Shown here: positions 44,081 through 52,256 of the stretch, in pieces
Numbering within the stretch: the first letter of the stretch is position 1
Layout: each line of letters starts with the position of its first letter
Source of the DNA: Pseudoxanthomonas sp. GM95
Lineage (GTDB): Bacteria; Pseudomonadota; Gammaproteobacteria; Xanthomonadales; Xanthomonadaceae
Assembly: GCF_900109775.1 (NCBI RefSeq)
Contig: NZ_FOAX01000001.1
Coordinates: 1,488,001-1,552,000, forward strand
DNA: 64,000 bases
Direction: 5' to 3'
Notes under the pieces: model-generated
What the model was told of the DNA's origin: nothing
What the model saw: the letters and a program-made list of their open reading frames with translations, nothing else
Databases searched by the model: none
Position numbers and translations under genes: made by a program

Positions 44081-45390
44081 CGGTTGTAGAGGATGCCGAA
44101 GTAGACCTGGTTCTCGCGGTAGTCCTGTTCCGCCTGGTTGCTGCTGCGCTGCTGGTGAAGCAGAGAGATCCGCCAGCCCCAGTGAGAGTTCAGCTGCTTG
44201 ACGAGGTCCAGGCCGTAGTTGGTGGTGGTATCGCGACGATCGATGTTGTCGTAGGCCACGCGTTCGTAGACCGAGACCATCGCCAGGGTGAGCGTGGGGC
44301 GGACCCGGTAGCTGATGTTGATGCCGGCGCCGCGCGTGGTCTGGTCGAGCGTGGCATCGTTGAGGTAGCCAAGCCTGCGGTAGAGCGGGGCGGCCGTCAC
44401 CGTGAGGCGATCGTCCTCGTAGGTATAGGCCAGCCGGAACCGTCGCTCGCGATAGACCTGCGCATCGACGGTGGTACCGCCCACATCGACGCCTCTCCCG
44501 GTGCCTTCCAGGATGCCGATCGGCGCCTGCAGCAACAGATCCTGTGCGGCATCGGAATACTCGCGGGCGGCGGAGAGGGAGAACGTGCTGCGCTCGCTTG
44601 GCCGGTAGTTCACCGTCATGCGCTGCAGCGGTCCGGACGCCGTTGGCATGCTGGATTCCTTGAAATCCAGCTGCGTCCAGCCCAGGCCCAGATCGACCTG
44701 GAAATGCGCCAGCTCGCTCACATAGCCCGCGAGCAGTTCGCGGCGATCGTAGTCCGGGGTGGCGGATTGCTCGGTCAGGGAGACCTGCTGGGCCTCAAGG
44801 TTGAGCGAGACCCGGTCGGTGGGATTGATCTCCCGGATGATCGCCAGCGACCCCTGGGTCCGGTACGAATTGAAATCCTTCGACTTCTCCGCGTAGCTGT
44901 TGATGTAGTGCACCGCGGCCTGTCCACGAGTGGCGCTGCCCAGCAGGAAATGCAGCACGGGCCCGAACGTGAACACGTTGGTCTGCTGCAGGTTGTCCGG
45001 CCCGTTGCTTGCGAGGCGATCAATGGGCTGCACGCCGGCGTAGTCCTTCAATTCCAGATCCAGGCGCGAAGGCAGGAGCGTCCAGTTGGCCTGGCCAGCG
45101 AGCTGAAGTTGGGTCTGGTCGGAGAATCGCTGGCTCAGGTAGTCGCGATACTCAAGGTTGCCCGCGAAATTCGCCTGCAGATCCGTGCCTTGCTGCAGGT
45201 AGGAAAAGCTCATCCCCGGCACCAGCACCGACTCGCTCATCGCGTCCTGGGCGGTCAGCGCGATGTTGTCGCTATGCTCAATGCCGCCGTAGAGCGTGTA
45301 GTTGAGCTGGCCGGCCCACAGGGGGACGGGGAGCGCGGCAGCCACCAGCGCCAACCCGACGCTGCGTGCGTGCTTGATGGAATCCGACAT
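44077..45390 (-). CDS. Outer-membrane beta-barrel protein of EPS locus (EpsL/VpsM-like)
   Basis: A 437-aa protein with a signal peptide (RSVGLALVAAALPVPLWAG). The mature part is built of alternating beta strands and ends in a terminal aromatic-rich strand (NQVYFGILYNR). GGIEHSDNIALTAQD near the start matches the EPS-locus outer-membrane barrel group (TIGR03014/TIGR03016, VpsM-like). Such barrels are thought to help polymer cross the outer membrane with the Wza-like protein. I use the ATG at 45390; a GTG at 45411 is possible. A 154-base gap separates it from the BY-kinase-like gene upstream, and it is coupled to the hydrolase genes downstream. Confidence 0.8.
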   Translation of the reverse strand: MSDSIKHARSVGLALVAAALPVPLWAGQLNYTLYGGIEHSDNIALTAQDAMSESVLVPGMSFSYLQQGTDLQANFAGNLEYRDYLSQRFSDQTQLQLAGQANWTLLPSRLDLELKDYAGVQPIDRLASNGPDNLQQTNVFTFGPVLHFLLGSATRGQAAVHYINSYAEKSKDFNSYRTQGSLAIIREINPTDRVSLNLEAQQVSLTEQSATPDYDRRELLAGYVSELAHFQVDLGLGWTQLDFKESSMPTASGPLQRMTVNYRPSERSTFSLSAAREYSDAAQDLLLQAPIGILEGTGRGVDVGGTTVDAQVYRERRFRLAYTYEDDRLTVTAAPLYRRLGYLNDATLDQTTRGAGINISYRVRPTLTLAMVSVYERVAYDNIDRRDTTTNYGLDLVKQLNSHWGWRISLLHQQRSSNQAEQDYRENQVYFGILYNR

Positions 45391-45544
45391 ACCGCTCTCG
45401 CTGGAAGTCACGCGTGGAAAGCCGTCAGGTCAAGGAGCCACCGCTGCGTCCGAATCAACGGGGCAGCGCGGAGCCGCTTGTGCATGTCCTCAACGCGCCC
45501 GGTCTTGCTGGCACGCTTGCTTGGGCCTTGCGTGCAGGGAAGGA

Positions 45545-46321
45545 TCAAGGCGCATGGTTGAAGACCACACCCGCGACCTTGCCCGGCGCGAAGTTGGCAA
45601 CGGCCTGGCTGATCGACTTCGCCGTGTCGCGGCCGTAGCCGGCCACGACCACCACGAAATCGGCCAGATCTGACAGGATGCGCGCATCCGGGGATCCGCT
45701 GATGGCCGGCCCGTCCAGGAAAATGTAGCGATCCATGTAGCGGCCGCGCAGCGTCTTCATTGCGGCCCGCATGGGCACCGAAGAAAAATATTCGCTGCCG
45801 TTCTCACGCGCGGTGCCTGCCGGGATCAGCCGCAGGCGGGGAATGCCGGTCGGATAGATCATGCTGGGAATGCCGCGCCCGGGTGCGTCGAGGAACTCGA
45901 TCAGGCCTCCCGAGCTCGGTTCGACATCCAGGGCCTTGTGCTGGGCCGGATAGCGCAGGTTGCAGTCGATCAACAGGCTGGTCTTGGCGACATCGAAGGC
46001 AAACGCCGTGGCCAGATTACGAGCCACGAAGCTGCTGCCCGAATGCGGGCTGACCGCCGCCAGCAGTGTCACGAAATTGTGCCCGTTGGCCAGGTCCAGC
46101 AGGCGGGTCCGGATTTCGCGGAACGCGTCCGAGTGCGGCCGCGCCGACTCCTCGCGATGGATCAGGCGCATGCGATCGAACTGCGCCGGCTCCAGCATCG
46201 TGGTCTCGGCCATGCGCGTGATCACATGGCGGGACGAGGTGCGACGGACCAGGCTGGTGGCGCGCGTGACTTCGTTGGTGACCGTTTCGTCGATGTCGTG
46301 CGATGTATCCCTGATGGTCAC
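45545..46321 (-). CDS. BY-kinase/CpsD-like ATPase with degenerate Walker A
   Basis: A 258-aa P-loop protein of the bacterial tyrosine-kinase/MinD class found with Wzz-like proteins. The region equivalent to Walker A reads VSPHSGSSFVARNLA (about 90-104) and lacks the usual GK[ST] lysine. Walker A' reads LLIDCNLRYP (residues 116-125) instead of LLIDADLRRP, and Walker B reads YIFLDGPAI. It has no C-terminal tyrosine cluster. Relatives in exosortase EPS loci are annotated as tyrosine autokinases. This copy may bind nucleotide poorly and act as a structural regulator of the Wzz-like partner. Its start overlaps the Wzz-like stop by four bases. Confidence 0.8.
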   Translation of the reverse strand: MTIRDTSHDIDETVTNEVTRATSLVRRTSSRHVITRMAETTMLEPAQFDRMRLIHREESARPHSDAFREIRTRLLDLANGHNFVTLLAAVSPHSGSSFVARNLATAFAFDVAKTSLLIDCNLRYPAQHKALDVEPSSGGLIEFLDAPGRGIPSMIYPTGIPRLRLIPAGTARENGSEYFSSVPMRAAMKTLRGRYMDRYIFLDGPAISGSPDARILSDLADFVVVVAGYGRDTAKSISQAVANFAPGKVAGVVFNHAP

Positions 46322-47868
46322 GTCAGTCCCCGTTGCTTGAGCAGGAAAACAACCAGATAGGCCAGTACCACCACGGCCAGAATCCCCAGCAGCACGGTGT
46401 TGTGCGCAACACGGCGACGGCGGTCGTGTGCGTTGGGGTAGTAAGGAACGGTGGCCAGCACGGTAACGCCGGTCAGGCGCTCCAGTTGCTCAGCCGAACG
46501 CAGCCGGGGGTCGTAGCGGGCCACGCCGAACAGCAGCGCCAGCGGCGCCGCAATCGCAAGCGCCATGCCGGCCAGGGCGAAGTGCATGAAGCGCAGGCCC
46601 GAGGGCACCAGCGGGACGGTGGCCGGATTCTGCACGACCATGGTCAGGCCGCGCTGGCGCGCGTCCAGGTTCATGGAGACGCGCGCGTTCTCGCGTCGCT
46701 TCAACAAGTCCTGATAGACGTTGCGGTTGACGTCGTAGTCGCGCGTCAGTTCGGCGGTCACGTTGGCGGTTGAGGCGATGTGCCTGCTGCGCGCGAGCTC
46801 GGCGGCAAGCATGGATTCAGAAGCGCCCAGGCGCGCGGCGGTCGCGGCGGCATCGGCACGAACGGAGGACAACTGGCTCTTCATCTGCTGGTAGAGCGGA
46901 TTGAACTGCGCATGGGCGTCCAGCGCAGTCGGCACGCCGGCAGCCTGCGCACTCGCTTTGCGCTGCCGGGCCACCGCCACCTGGTGCTGGATGTCTTCCA
47001 TCTGGTGGCGAATGCGCACCACATCTGGGTAGTCGGGTGTATAGCTCAGCAGCAGCTTGTCCAGTTGTGCCTGCAGCTCGGCCATCTGCGCCTGGTAGAC
47101 GCCATCCGTGGTCTGGACCGCGGAGACCTCCGATTCGCCGGACAGCTGGGCCCTGATCGATGCCTCCTGCGACCGCCGCTCCATCAGGTCCATACGCGTG
47201 TTCTCGACCTGCGCGCGCAGGTCGTTAATGCGCGAGAGGGTCGCCACATCGCTGCCAGGCCTGGCATCGGCATCGCCTTCCCGGTACTTCTTCAACTTGT
47301 CTTCCGCGTTGGTGAGCTTGATCCGGTAGGCCTCGACCTGGCTGTCGATGAATTCAAACGCCTCCCGGCTTTCGCGCTGCTTGGAGGCCAGGCTCTCGCT
47401 GATGAATTTCTGTTCGAACTGCCGGGTGACCTCATAGGCCCGCCGCGGATCGGAATCGAAGTAGCTGATCGTCAGCAGGTTGTCGCGCGATAGCTCGACC
47501 TTGGTCCGGGCCTTGATGCCTTCGATGATGCGCTCCTTCTCCATCGGGGATGGGTGATCGTCAGGCCAGCCGCCCGCATCGAAAGCGGCGTCGATGACCT
47601 TGTTCCCGAAGATGACGGCCCGCGCGATGCCGGCGCGGTCCGCATTGCCGGTGGGCGTGGCTGCGCCTTCCATCAGCGGCGTGATGATGCTTTTTTCTTG
47701 GGCCAGGATCGTGGTCGAGGCGACATACTTCTTGGGCCAGAGCAGCCCCGCGACCAGCGCACACAGCGCGATGCCCGCAAAGATGCCGCCCAGGGTGAGG
47801 CGGTTGCGCTTTGCCTCGGTCAACAGCACCGGCGCCAGGACAGGAAACCCGTTGTTCTGCTCATCCAT
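46318..47868 (-). CDS. EPS chain-length determinant (Wzz/PCP type)
   Basis: A 516-aa polysaccharide co-polymerase. A membrane segment lies near residues 26-45 (TLGGIFAGIALCALVAGLLW) and is followed by the periplasmic Wzz domain (KKYVASTTIL). A long coiled-coil region covers about 150-400, with repeated QV-x-x-x-R-x-x-L heptads. Two further hydrophobic segments lie near 430-455 and 485-505. It resembles the TIGR03007 chain-length proteins of exosortase EPS loci. It should control polymer length and contact the Wza-like channel. The frame is open upstream, but MDEQNN at 47868 is the sensible start, 16 bases after the export-lipoprotein stop. Confidence 0.88.
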   Translation of the reverse strand: MDEQNNGFPVLAPVLLTEAKRNRLTLGGIFAGIALCALVAGLLWPKKYVASTTILAQEKSIITPLMEGAATPTGNADRAGIARAVIFGNKVIDAAFDAGGWPDDHPSPMEKERIIEGIKARTKVELSRDNLLTISYFDSDPRRAYEVTRQFEQKFISESLASKQRESREAFEFIDSQVEAYRIKLTNAEDKLKKYREGDADARPGSDVATLSRINDLRAQVENTRMDLMERRSQEASIRAQLSGESEVSAVQTTDGVYQAQMAELQAQLDKLLLSYTPDYPDVVRIRHQMEDIQHQVAVARQRKASAQAAGVPTALDAHAQFNPLYQQMKSQLSSVRADAAATAARLGASESMLAAELARSRHIASTANVTAELTRDYDVNRNVYQDLLKRRENARVSMNLDARQRGLTMVVQNPATVPLVPSGLRFMHFALAGMALAIAAPLALLFGVARYDPRLRSAEQLERLTGVTVLATVPYYPNAHDRRRRVAHNTVLLGILAVVVLAYLVVFLLKQRGLT

Positions 47869-47884
47869 GACGGCATCACCCAAG

Positions 47885-48508
47885 TTAGAAAGCGCGCTGC
47901 GGAACGGTGACCACGTCGCCTGGCTGGACCGGGTAGTTGGTCTCCAGTTCGCCCTGCTGCAGGATCCTTCCCAACCGCACGGCGTAGGCCTGCGTGACGC
48001 CATCGCCACCGTGCCGATACAGCTCGGTCTTGTCGGGCGCGGCGAATTCGTTGGTACCGCCCGCGGCCAGGACCGCATCCAAGATGGTCATGCCTTGCCG
48101 ATAGGGCAGGGAGACCGGATTGCGCACGGCGCCGGTGACGCGGATGCGCGAGAGATACTCATGGCTGCGCAGCTCGGTCAGGATCACCGCGACCTGGGGA
48201 TCGCGCACGAATGACTTGAGCTTTTCCTGGATCGTGGCGGCGACCGCATCGGGTGTCTCGCCGCCGGCCTGGACATCGCCGATCAACGGTACGGTGATCT
48301 TTCCGTCCGGACGGACCGGTACGGTGACGCTGAGGTCCGGGTTTTGCCAGACCGACACTTTCAACTGATCGTCCACGCCGATGCGGTAGTCGGTCACCGC
48401 CATGACCGTGCTGTCGAGCTGGGGTGCCGCGTGTGTTCCAGCAGATGACGCACAGCCGGCAAGCAGGCCGGTCAGCAGCAATGCTGCAAGACGATGGAAG
48501 GTGGTCAT
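47885..48508 (-). CDS. Polysaccharide export outer-membrane lipoprotein (Wza-like)
   Basis: A 207-aa protein with a lipoprotein signal MTTFHRLAALLLTGLLAGC (lipobox LLAGC, lipid on the Cys). The Poly_export domain follows (YRIGVDDQLKVSVWQNPDLSVTVPVRPDGKI) and then a SLBB domain (IRVTGAVRNPVSLPYRQGMTILDAVLAAGG). It is short compared with full Wza, as in exosortase-type loci (TIGR03027), where a separate barrel completes the exit. GGGAGG lies 6 bases before the ATG and fixes this start over a longer frame. It is the first gene of the minus-strand export operon. Confidence 0.92.
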   Translation of the reverse strand: MTTFHRLAALLLTGLLAGCASSAGTHAAPQLDSTVMAVTDYRIGVDDQLKVSVWQNPDLSVTVPVRPDGKITVPLIGDVQAGGETPDAVAATIQEKLKSFVRDPQVAVILTELRSHEYLSRIRVTGAVRNPVSLPYRQGMTILDAVLAAGGTNEFAAPDKTELYRHGGDGVTQAYAVRLGRILQQGELETNYPVQPGDVVTVPQRAF

Positions 48509-48864
48509 GACTGGCCTCCCGGTGTCAGCGCGAGCCGGCCGCGTGCTCGATCTGATCCAAGGGCTGTGGGACGTTTCCAACGCATGTGTCACCCGTGTTT
48601 TGACCTAGTGGTGAAGCCGGTTAAGTCCGCGAAGCCTTCAAGAACCAAGATCTTTAGATCTGTAAGCGCTTTCGGAAACGCAGTTTCAGAAGGGCGCTGA
48701 CAAACTTGGAAAGCACGTTCTTCCCGCACCAAATCCGGACAGGACTGATGCGCGGCCGCTCTACGCCATGGCTAACGTACGAAGATGAAAAATGCGGCAA
48801 GCGTCGCGAAATAAAATTTCGACCGCCGATTCCTGGGCCACAGTCGCGCAGTTCAAGGAACAAG
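48509..48864. other. Divergent promoter region between export operon and GMC oxidoreductase
   Basis: This 356-base region should hold promoters for both sides. A small dyad, AGATCTTTAGATCT (48648-48661, 5-bp arms), lies near its middle, and the base composition is more AT-rich than in the neighbouring genes. The plus-strand frame starting at 48706 reads into the oxidoreductase, but the segment before 48865 lacks domain character. Confidence 0.55.
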
Positions 48865-50517
48865 ATGATCGTCGACTATCTGGATGACTCAGCGGCGGCG
48901 GGCACTGCCGCGGATATCTGCATCGTCGGGGCAGGGGCGGCGGGGATTGCGATGGCCCGTGCTTTCATTGGGACGTCCTTACGTGTCTGTCTGCTGGAAG
49001 GCGGCGGACTGACCGGTGAGCAGCAGAGCCAGGCGCTCTACGCAGGGAAATCGGTGGGATCCCTGTCACTGGACCCTGCGACCTCGCGGATGCGGGCGTT
49101 CGGCGGCAGTTGCAACCTGTGGGGTGGCGGCTGCATGCCGCTCAATGCGATGGATCTGCGCGCACGCGATTGGGTTGCGCAGAGTGGGTGGCCTATCACC
49201 GCCAGTGAGCTCAAGCCTTACTACGTGCGGGCGATGGAGGTCTGTGGCCTTCCTTGGTATCCGTTGCACGGCAACGGCAATGGCTTCAACGCACTGCCCG
49301 GCTTCCCACCGATTCCCTTCGATCAGGGCAAACTCAGCAACCAGATTTTCATGCGCACGCAGCTGCTGTTCGGTCGTGACTATTTGGCCGAGCTTGGGCA
49401 GGCACCCAATGTCACCGTACTGCTGCATGCGAACCTGCTCGAGCTGGACATCGCGCCTGACGGTCGCGTCGTGCAGGGCGCCACCATCGGCTCGCTCGCT
49501 GGCAAGCGCGGCGTGGTGCGGGCACGGCATTTCGTCCTTGCATGTGGCGGCATTGAGAACGCGCGACTTCTGCTGCAATCGGACAGGCGATTGCCAGGCG
49601 GCCCAGGCAATACGCACGGCCTGGTTGGACGCTACTTCATGGATCATCCAAGCGGGAGGCTTGGTGCGGTGATCGGTGGAAAGACCGATCATCTGGCAAG
49701 ACCTTACGATCGGGAAAACGCAAAGGGTAGAGCCACGTTTCCGGAGATCTGCCTCTCTGAGCAGGCGCAGCAACGCGATGGTCTCCTTAATGGCCGGGTC
49801 CATCCGTTCGTTGCCGAAGGCCCCGTTCCGCGCGGCGTCGCCGCCTTGCGCGGACTGCGCAAGCGCAGGCGCTCGGCAATCTCCAATGAAGGGAAAGCCC
49901 TTGAGGATTCGCTCTGCACAGCCATGCGCAACAGCGCCTTGCCCGTCTCCAGCGTCGCGTCCGGCTCGACGAGCGGGCTCCTTCTGCAGCTCGCGCTGGG
50001 CGTGGGCGACATCGCGCGCGCAATGGCGCGAAAGCGTGTCGGCAAACCCGCGGTGCGAAGCAGCCACCTCGTTCTGGTCGGGTATTTCGAGCAGGCGCCC
50101 AACCCGAACAGTCGCATCAAGCTCGACGCGTCACGCGATGCGCTTGGGCAGCGCAAAGTCTGCGTCGACTGGCACTTGAACGCGCTTGATCGGCACACCT
50201 ACCGGGTCGCGGCCCGGCTGTTCGGGCACGAACTCGCATCGGCGAGTGGAGGATGTTTCGAGCCGGAGCCGTGGGTCGAAGCAGATGACGTGACACCGCC
50301 ACGGGTTGAAGGTACCGGGCATCACATGGGCACCACTCGCATGGCCGATGACCCGCGCCATGGCGTTGTGAATCGAGATTGCCGGGTCCACGGGATCGAC
50401 AACCTCCATATTGCCGGCAGTTCGGTGTTCCCCACCGGTGGTTGGGCGTTCCCTACCTTCACGATTATTGCCCTGAGCCTGCGTCTGGCCGAGCGTCTGC
50501 AGATGCTGTGTGGCTAG
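48865..50517 (+). CDS. GMC-family FAD oxidoreductase
   Basis: A 550-aa flavoenzyme of the glucose-methanol-choline type. The FAD-binding ADICIVGAGAAGIAMARAF is near residues 17-35. The second GMC block is RAFGGSCNLWGGGCMPL, and LACGGIENARLLLQS follows. The C-terminal catalytic region contains GTGHHMGTTRMADDPRHGVV and DNLHIAGSSVFPTGGWAFPT. GMC enzymes oxidise alcohols, often on sugars. No signal peptide is visible. The ATG at 48865 has AAGGA about 6 bases upstream. It diverges from the export operon and converges on a 2OG oxygenase gene, so it may oxidise a sugar or side chain of the surface product, but the substrate is unknown. Confidence 0.85.
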   Translation: MIVDYLDDSAAAGTAADICIVGAGAAGIAMARAFIGTSLRVCLLEGGGLTGEQQSQALYAGKSVGSLSLDPATSRMRAFGGSCNLWGGGCMPLNAMDLRARDWVAQSGWPITASELKPYYVRAMEVCGLPWYPLHGNGNGFNALPGFPPIPFDQGKLSNQIFMRTQLLFGRDYLAELGQAPNVTVLLHANLLELDIAPDGRVVQGATIGSLAGKRGVVRARHFVLACGGIENARLLLQSDRRLPGGPGNTHGLVGRYFMDHPSGRLGAVIGGKTDHLARPYDRENAKGRATFPEICLSEQAQQRDGLLNGRVHPFVAEGPVPRGVAALRGLRKRRRSAISNEGKALEDSLCTAMRNSALPVSSVASGSTSGLLLQLALGVGDIARAMARKRVGKPAVRSSHLVLVGYFEQAPNPNSRIKLDASRDALGQRKVCVDWHLNALDRHTYRVAARLFGHELASASGGCFEPEPWVEADDVTPPRVEGTGHHMGTTRMADDPRHGVVNRDCRVHGIDNLHIAGSSVFPTGGWAFPTFTIIALSLRLAERLQMLCG

Positions 50518-50599
50518 CGCAGTCCTTAGTTGCATGCGCATTCGTCGCGCGCAATTGATGGAAAGGGCTCAATGCCTCAACTGTTACTGCGGGCAAGCA

Positions 50600-51463
50600 T
50601 TAGCGCTTGGCCCACGCCATGCGTACGCGCCGCGCGAAATCCCAGACGACCGGAGGTGACCAGCGGCGCGCGAGCCTCAAGCTTCCATCGCGCATCAGGG
50701 CACTTCGTGATTTGCTGAGGAAGACGGTAGTCCGCGCTTTTGCGCGATATTCTTGCTCGCACGGGTTGGTGTAGTAGTAGGACGCGAGCGAGCGCCGTTT
50801 GATGCCTTCCGGCAATCGCATCGGCTCGGGGTGGCCGTGATAGCTGTCTGCCTGGTTCTTCATCAACAGGCATGTTCCAAGTTCTGGCTGGATATGGACA
50901 ACCGACCGCTCGGCTTTTGTATCCCAGAGCTCAAGTGCACCACCCCACGCCGGATCCCAGTCCGGATTGAGGTAGGTCAAAAAGACCATCTCGTTCGCAA
51001 GGCCTGTTTCGGCATGCAAGTCGAAGTCACGGTGCATCCCGAACTTGCCTCCATTGCGGCTTTCATGTAGCCCGCCGCCAAACAGGGTGCAGTCGACGAT
51101 CAAATGCTTGATCCCCGAGATTTCGCTGAGGAATTCGACGAACTCGCTCGAATTGACCACGTCAAAGTAAAGCCTAGACGCCGGTCCAAAGCGATGCCCA
51201 GGTAGCGAACGATAGGTCTGTTCCTGCGCATTGGAGAACGAGCGCCAACCCCGCGCGGGATAGAGATCGAACTCCTCGCGCACAAGCTGGAGCAGCACAG
51301 GGTCGAAAAGCGTGTCGAGTCGGAGATGGGGAAAAGGGAAGGCATGCTCAAAATCCTGCTGAAGCCTTTTTCGATAGGCCGGATCGCGGATCTTGCAATC
51401 GACGAGCCCATCAAGCTCGAGCTGACGTCCACGAATCACGATACAGCCGGCGCCCGAAACCAT
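50600..51463 (-). CDS. 2-oxoglutarate/Fe(II) oxygenase (prolyl-hydroxylase-like)
   Basis: A 287-aa protein with a double-stranded beta-helix oxygenase core. GKFGMHRDFDLHAETG gives the H-x-D pair. A distal His lies in ADSYHGHPEPM, and the 2OG-binding Arg is probably in KRRSLASYYYTN. WGGALELWD is a typical strand of the 2OG-FeII_Oxy_3 group. These enzymes hydroxylate proteins, peptides, lipids or sugars. The start has GGGGGA close upstream. It is the second Fe(II)/2OG-type enzyme in the locus, besides the cupin-like one before the megasynthases. It could modify the peptide or the sugar chain, or could be unrelated. Confidence 0.82.
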   Translation of the reverse strand: MVSGAGCIVIRGRQLELDGLVDCKIRDPAYRKRLQQDFEHAFPFPHLRLDTLFDPVLLQLVREEFDLYPARGWRSFSNAQEQTYRSLPGHRFGPASRLYFDVVNSSEFVEFLSEISGIKHLIVDCTLFGGGLHESRNGGKFGMHRDFDLHAETGLANEMVFLTYLNPDWDPAWGGALELWDTKAERSVVHIQPELGTCLLMKNQADSYHGHPEPMRLPEGIKRRSLASYYYTNPCEQEYRAKARTTVFLSKSRSALMRDGSLRLARRWSPPVVWDFARRVRMAWAKR

Positions 51464-51608
51464 TAGTTGTCCCCCTCTAGCCCTGAAGCTGAGAACGGCA
51501 AATTTTTCTGGCGAAGGCCAATGATAAATGAGTACTTACAGCTCAGCTATTTCGGCGCCTTCGCGATGCCTTACAGCACAAGCACAAACTGGAGGAAGGC
51601 CCTTCCGG

Positions 51609-52256
51609 TCAAAGCTCGATGATGCCGCGGCGCAAGCCGAGGGTGACGGCATGCGTGCGGTCGCGGGCGTTGAGCTTGCGCAGGATGCTTTTGACGTGGG
51701 CTTTGACCGTATCTTCGGAGATGCCCATGAGGGCGGCGATGGCTTTGTTGGAGTTGCCGCCGGAGATCAGGCCCAGGACTTCGGCCTCGCGTCGGGACAG
51801 TGCATCGTCGAGGACATGGGCGGCCACGTCGGCGGCGATTTCCTGTGGCAGGCGTTTGCGCCACAGGCGGTCAAATCGGATCTCGCGGATGGTTTCCACC
51901 AGCTCACGACGCAGGACGCTTTTGAGCAGATAGGCGCAGGCGCCGGCTTCCAGCGCCTTGACCGCCTGCACATCGCCCTTGTACGTCGTCAGCACCACGA
52001 TGCGGGCACTTGGATCGAGCTTGCAGATGCGGACGATGGCTTCGATGCCGCCCATCCGCGGCATCTGCAGATCCATGAGCACGATGTCCGGCTGCAGTTC
52101 GCGATAGCGCAGGACGGCTTGCTCGCCGTCCTCGACTTCTCCCACGACCTCCATATCGCGCTGGGTCTGGAGGATGGCGACCAGTCCGTCGCGGACCAAA
52201 GGATGATCGTCGACCACGAGGATGCGGGTCGGGGGCTGGAAGGCGTCTTGGGTCAT
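51609..52256 (-). CDS. LuxR/NarL-family response regulator
   Basis: A 215-aa two-component regulator. The receiver domain has RILVVDDHPLVRDG, the phospho-acceptor Asp62 in VLMDLQMP, VVLTTYKGD and LLKSV with the conserved Lys. The C-terminal helix-turn-helix (LSRREAEVLGLISGGNSNKAIAALMGISEDTVKAHVKSIL) is of LuxR type. It is translationally coupled to the upstream histidine kinase (ATGA overlap), which is surely its partner. It controls transcription of unknown targets. Nearby candidates are the EPS locus or the genes divergent from the kinase. Confidence 0.95.
   Translation of the reverse strand: MTQDAFQPPTRILVVDDHPLVRDGLVAILQTQRDMEVVGEVEDGEQAVLRYRELQPDIVLMDLQMPRMGGIEAIVRICKLDPSARIVVLTTYKGDVQAVKALEAGACAYLLKSVLRRELVETIREIRFDRLWRKRLPQEIAADVAAHVLDDALSRREAEVLGLISGGNSNKAIAALMGISEDTVKAHVKSILRKLNARDRTHAVTLGLRRGIIEL

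Noticed and set aside
43909..45561. 550-codon plus-strand open frame
   Set aside because: Antisense to the outer-membrane barrel gene, with no domain motifs.
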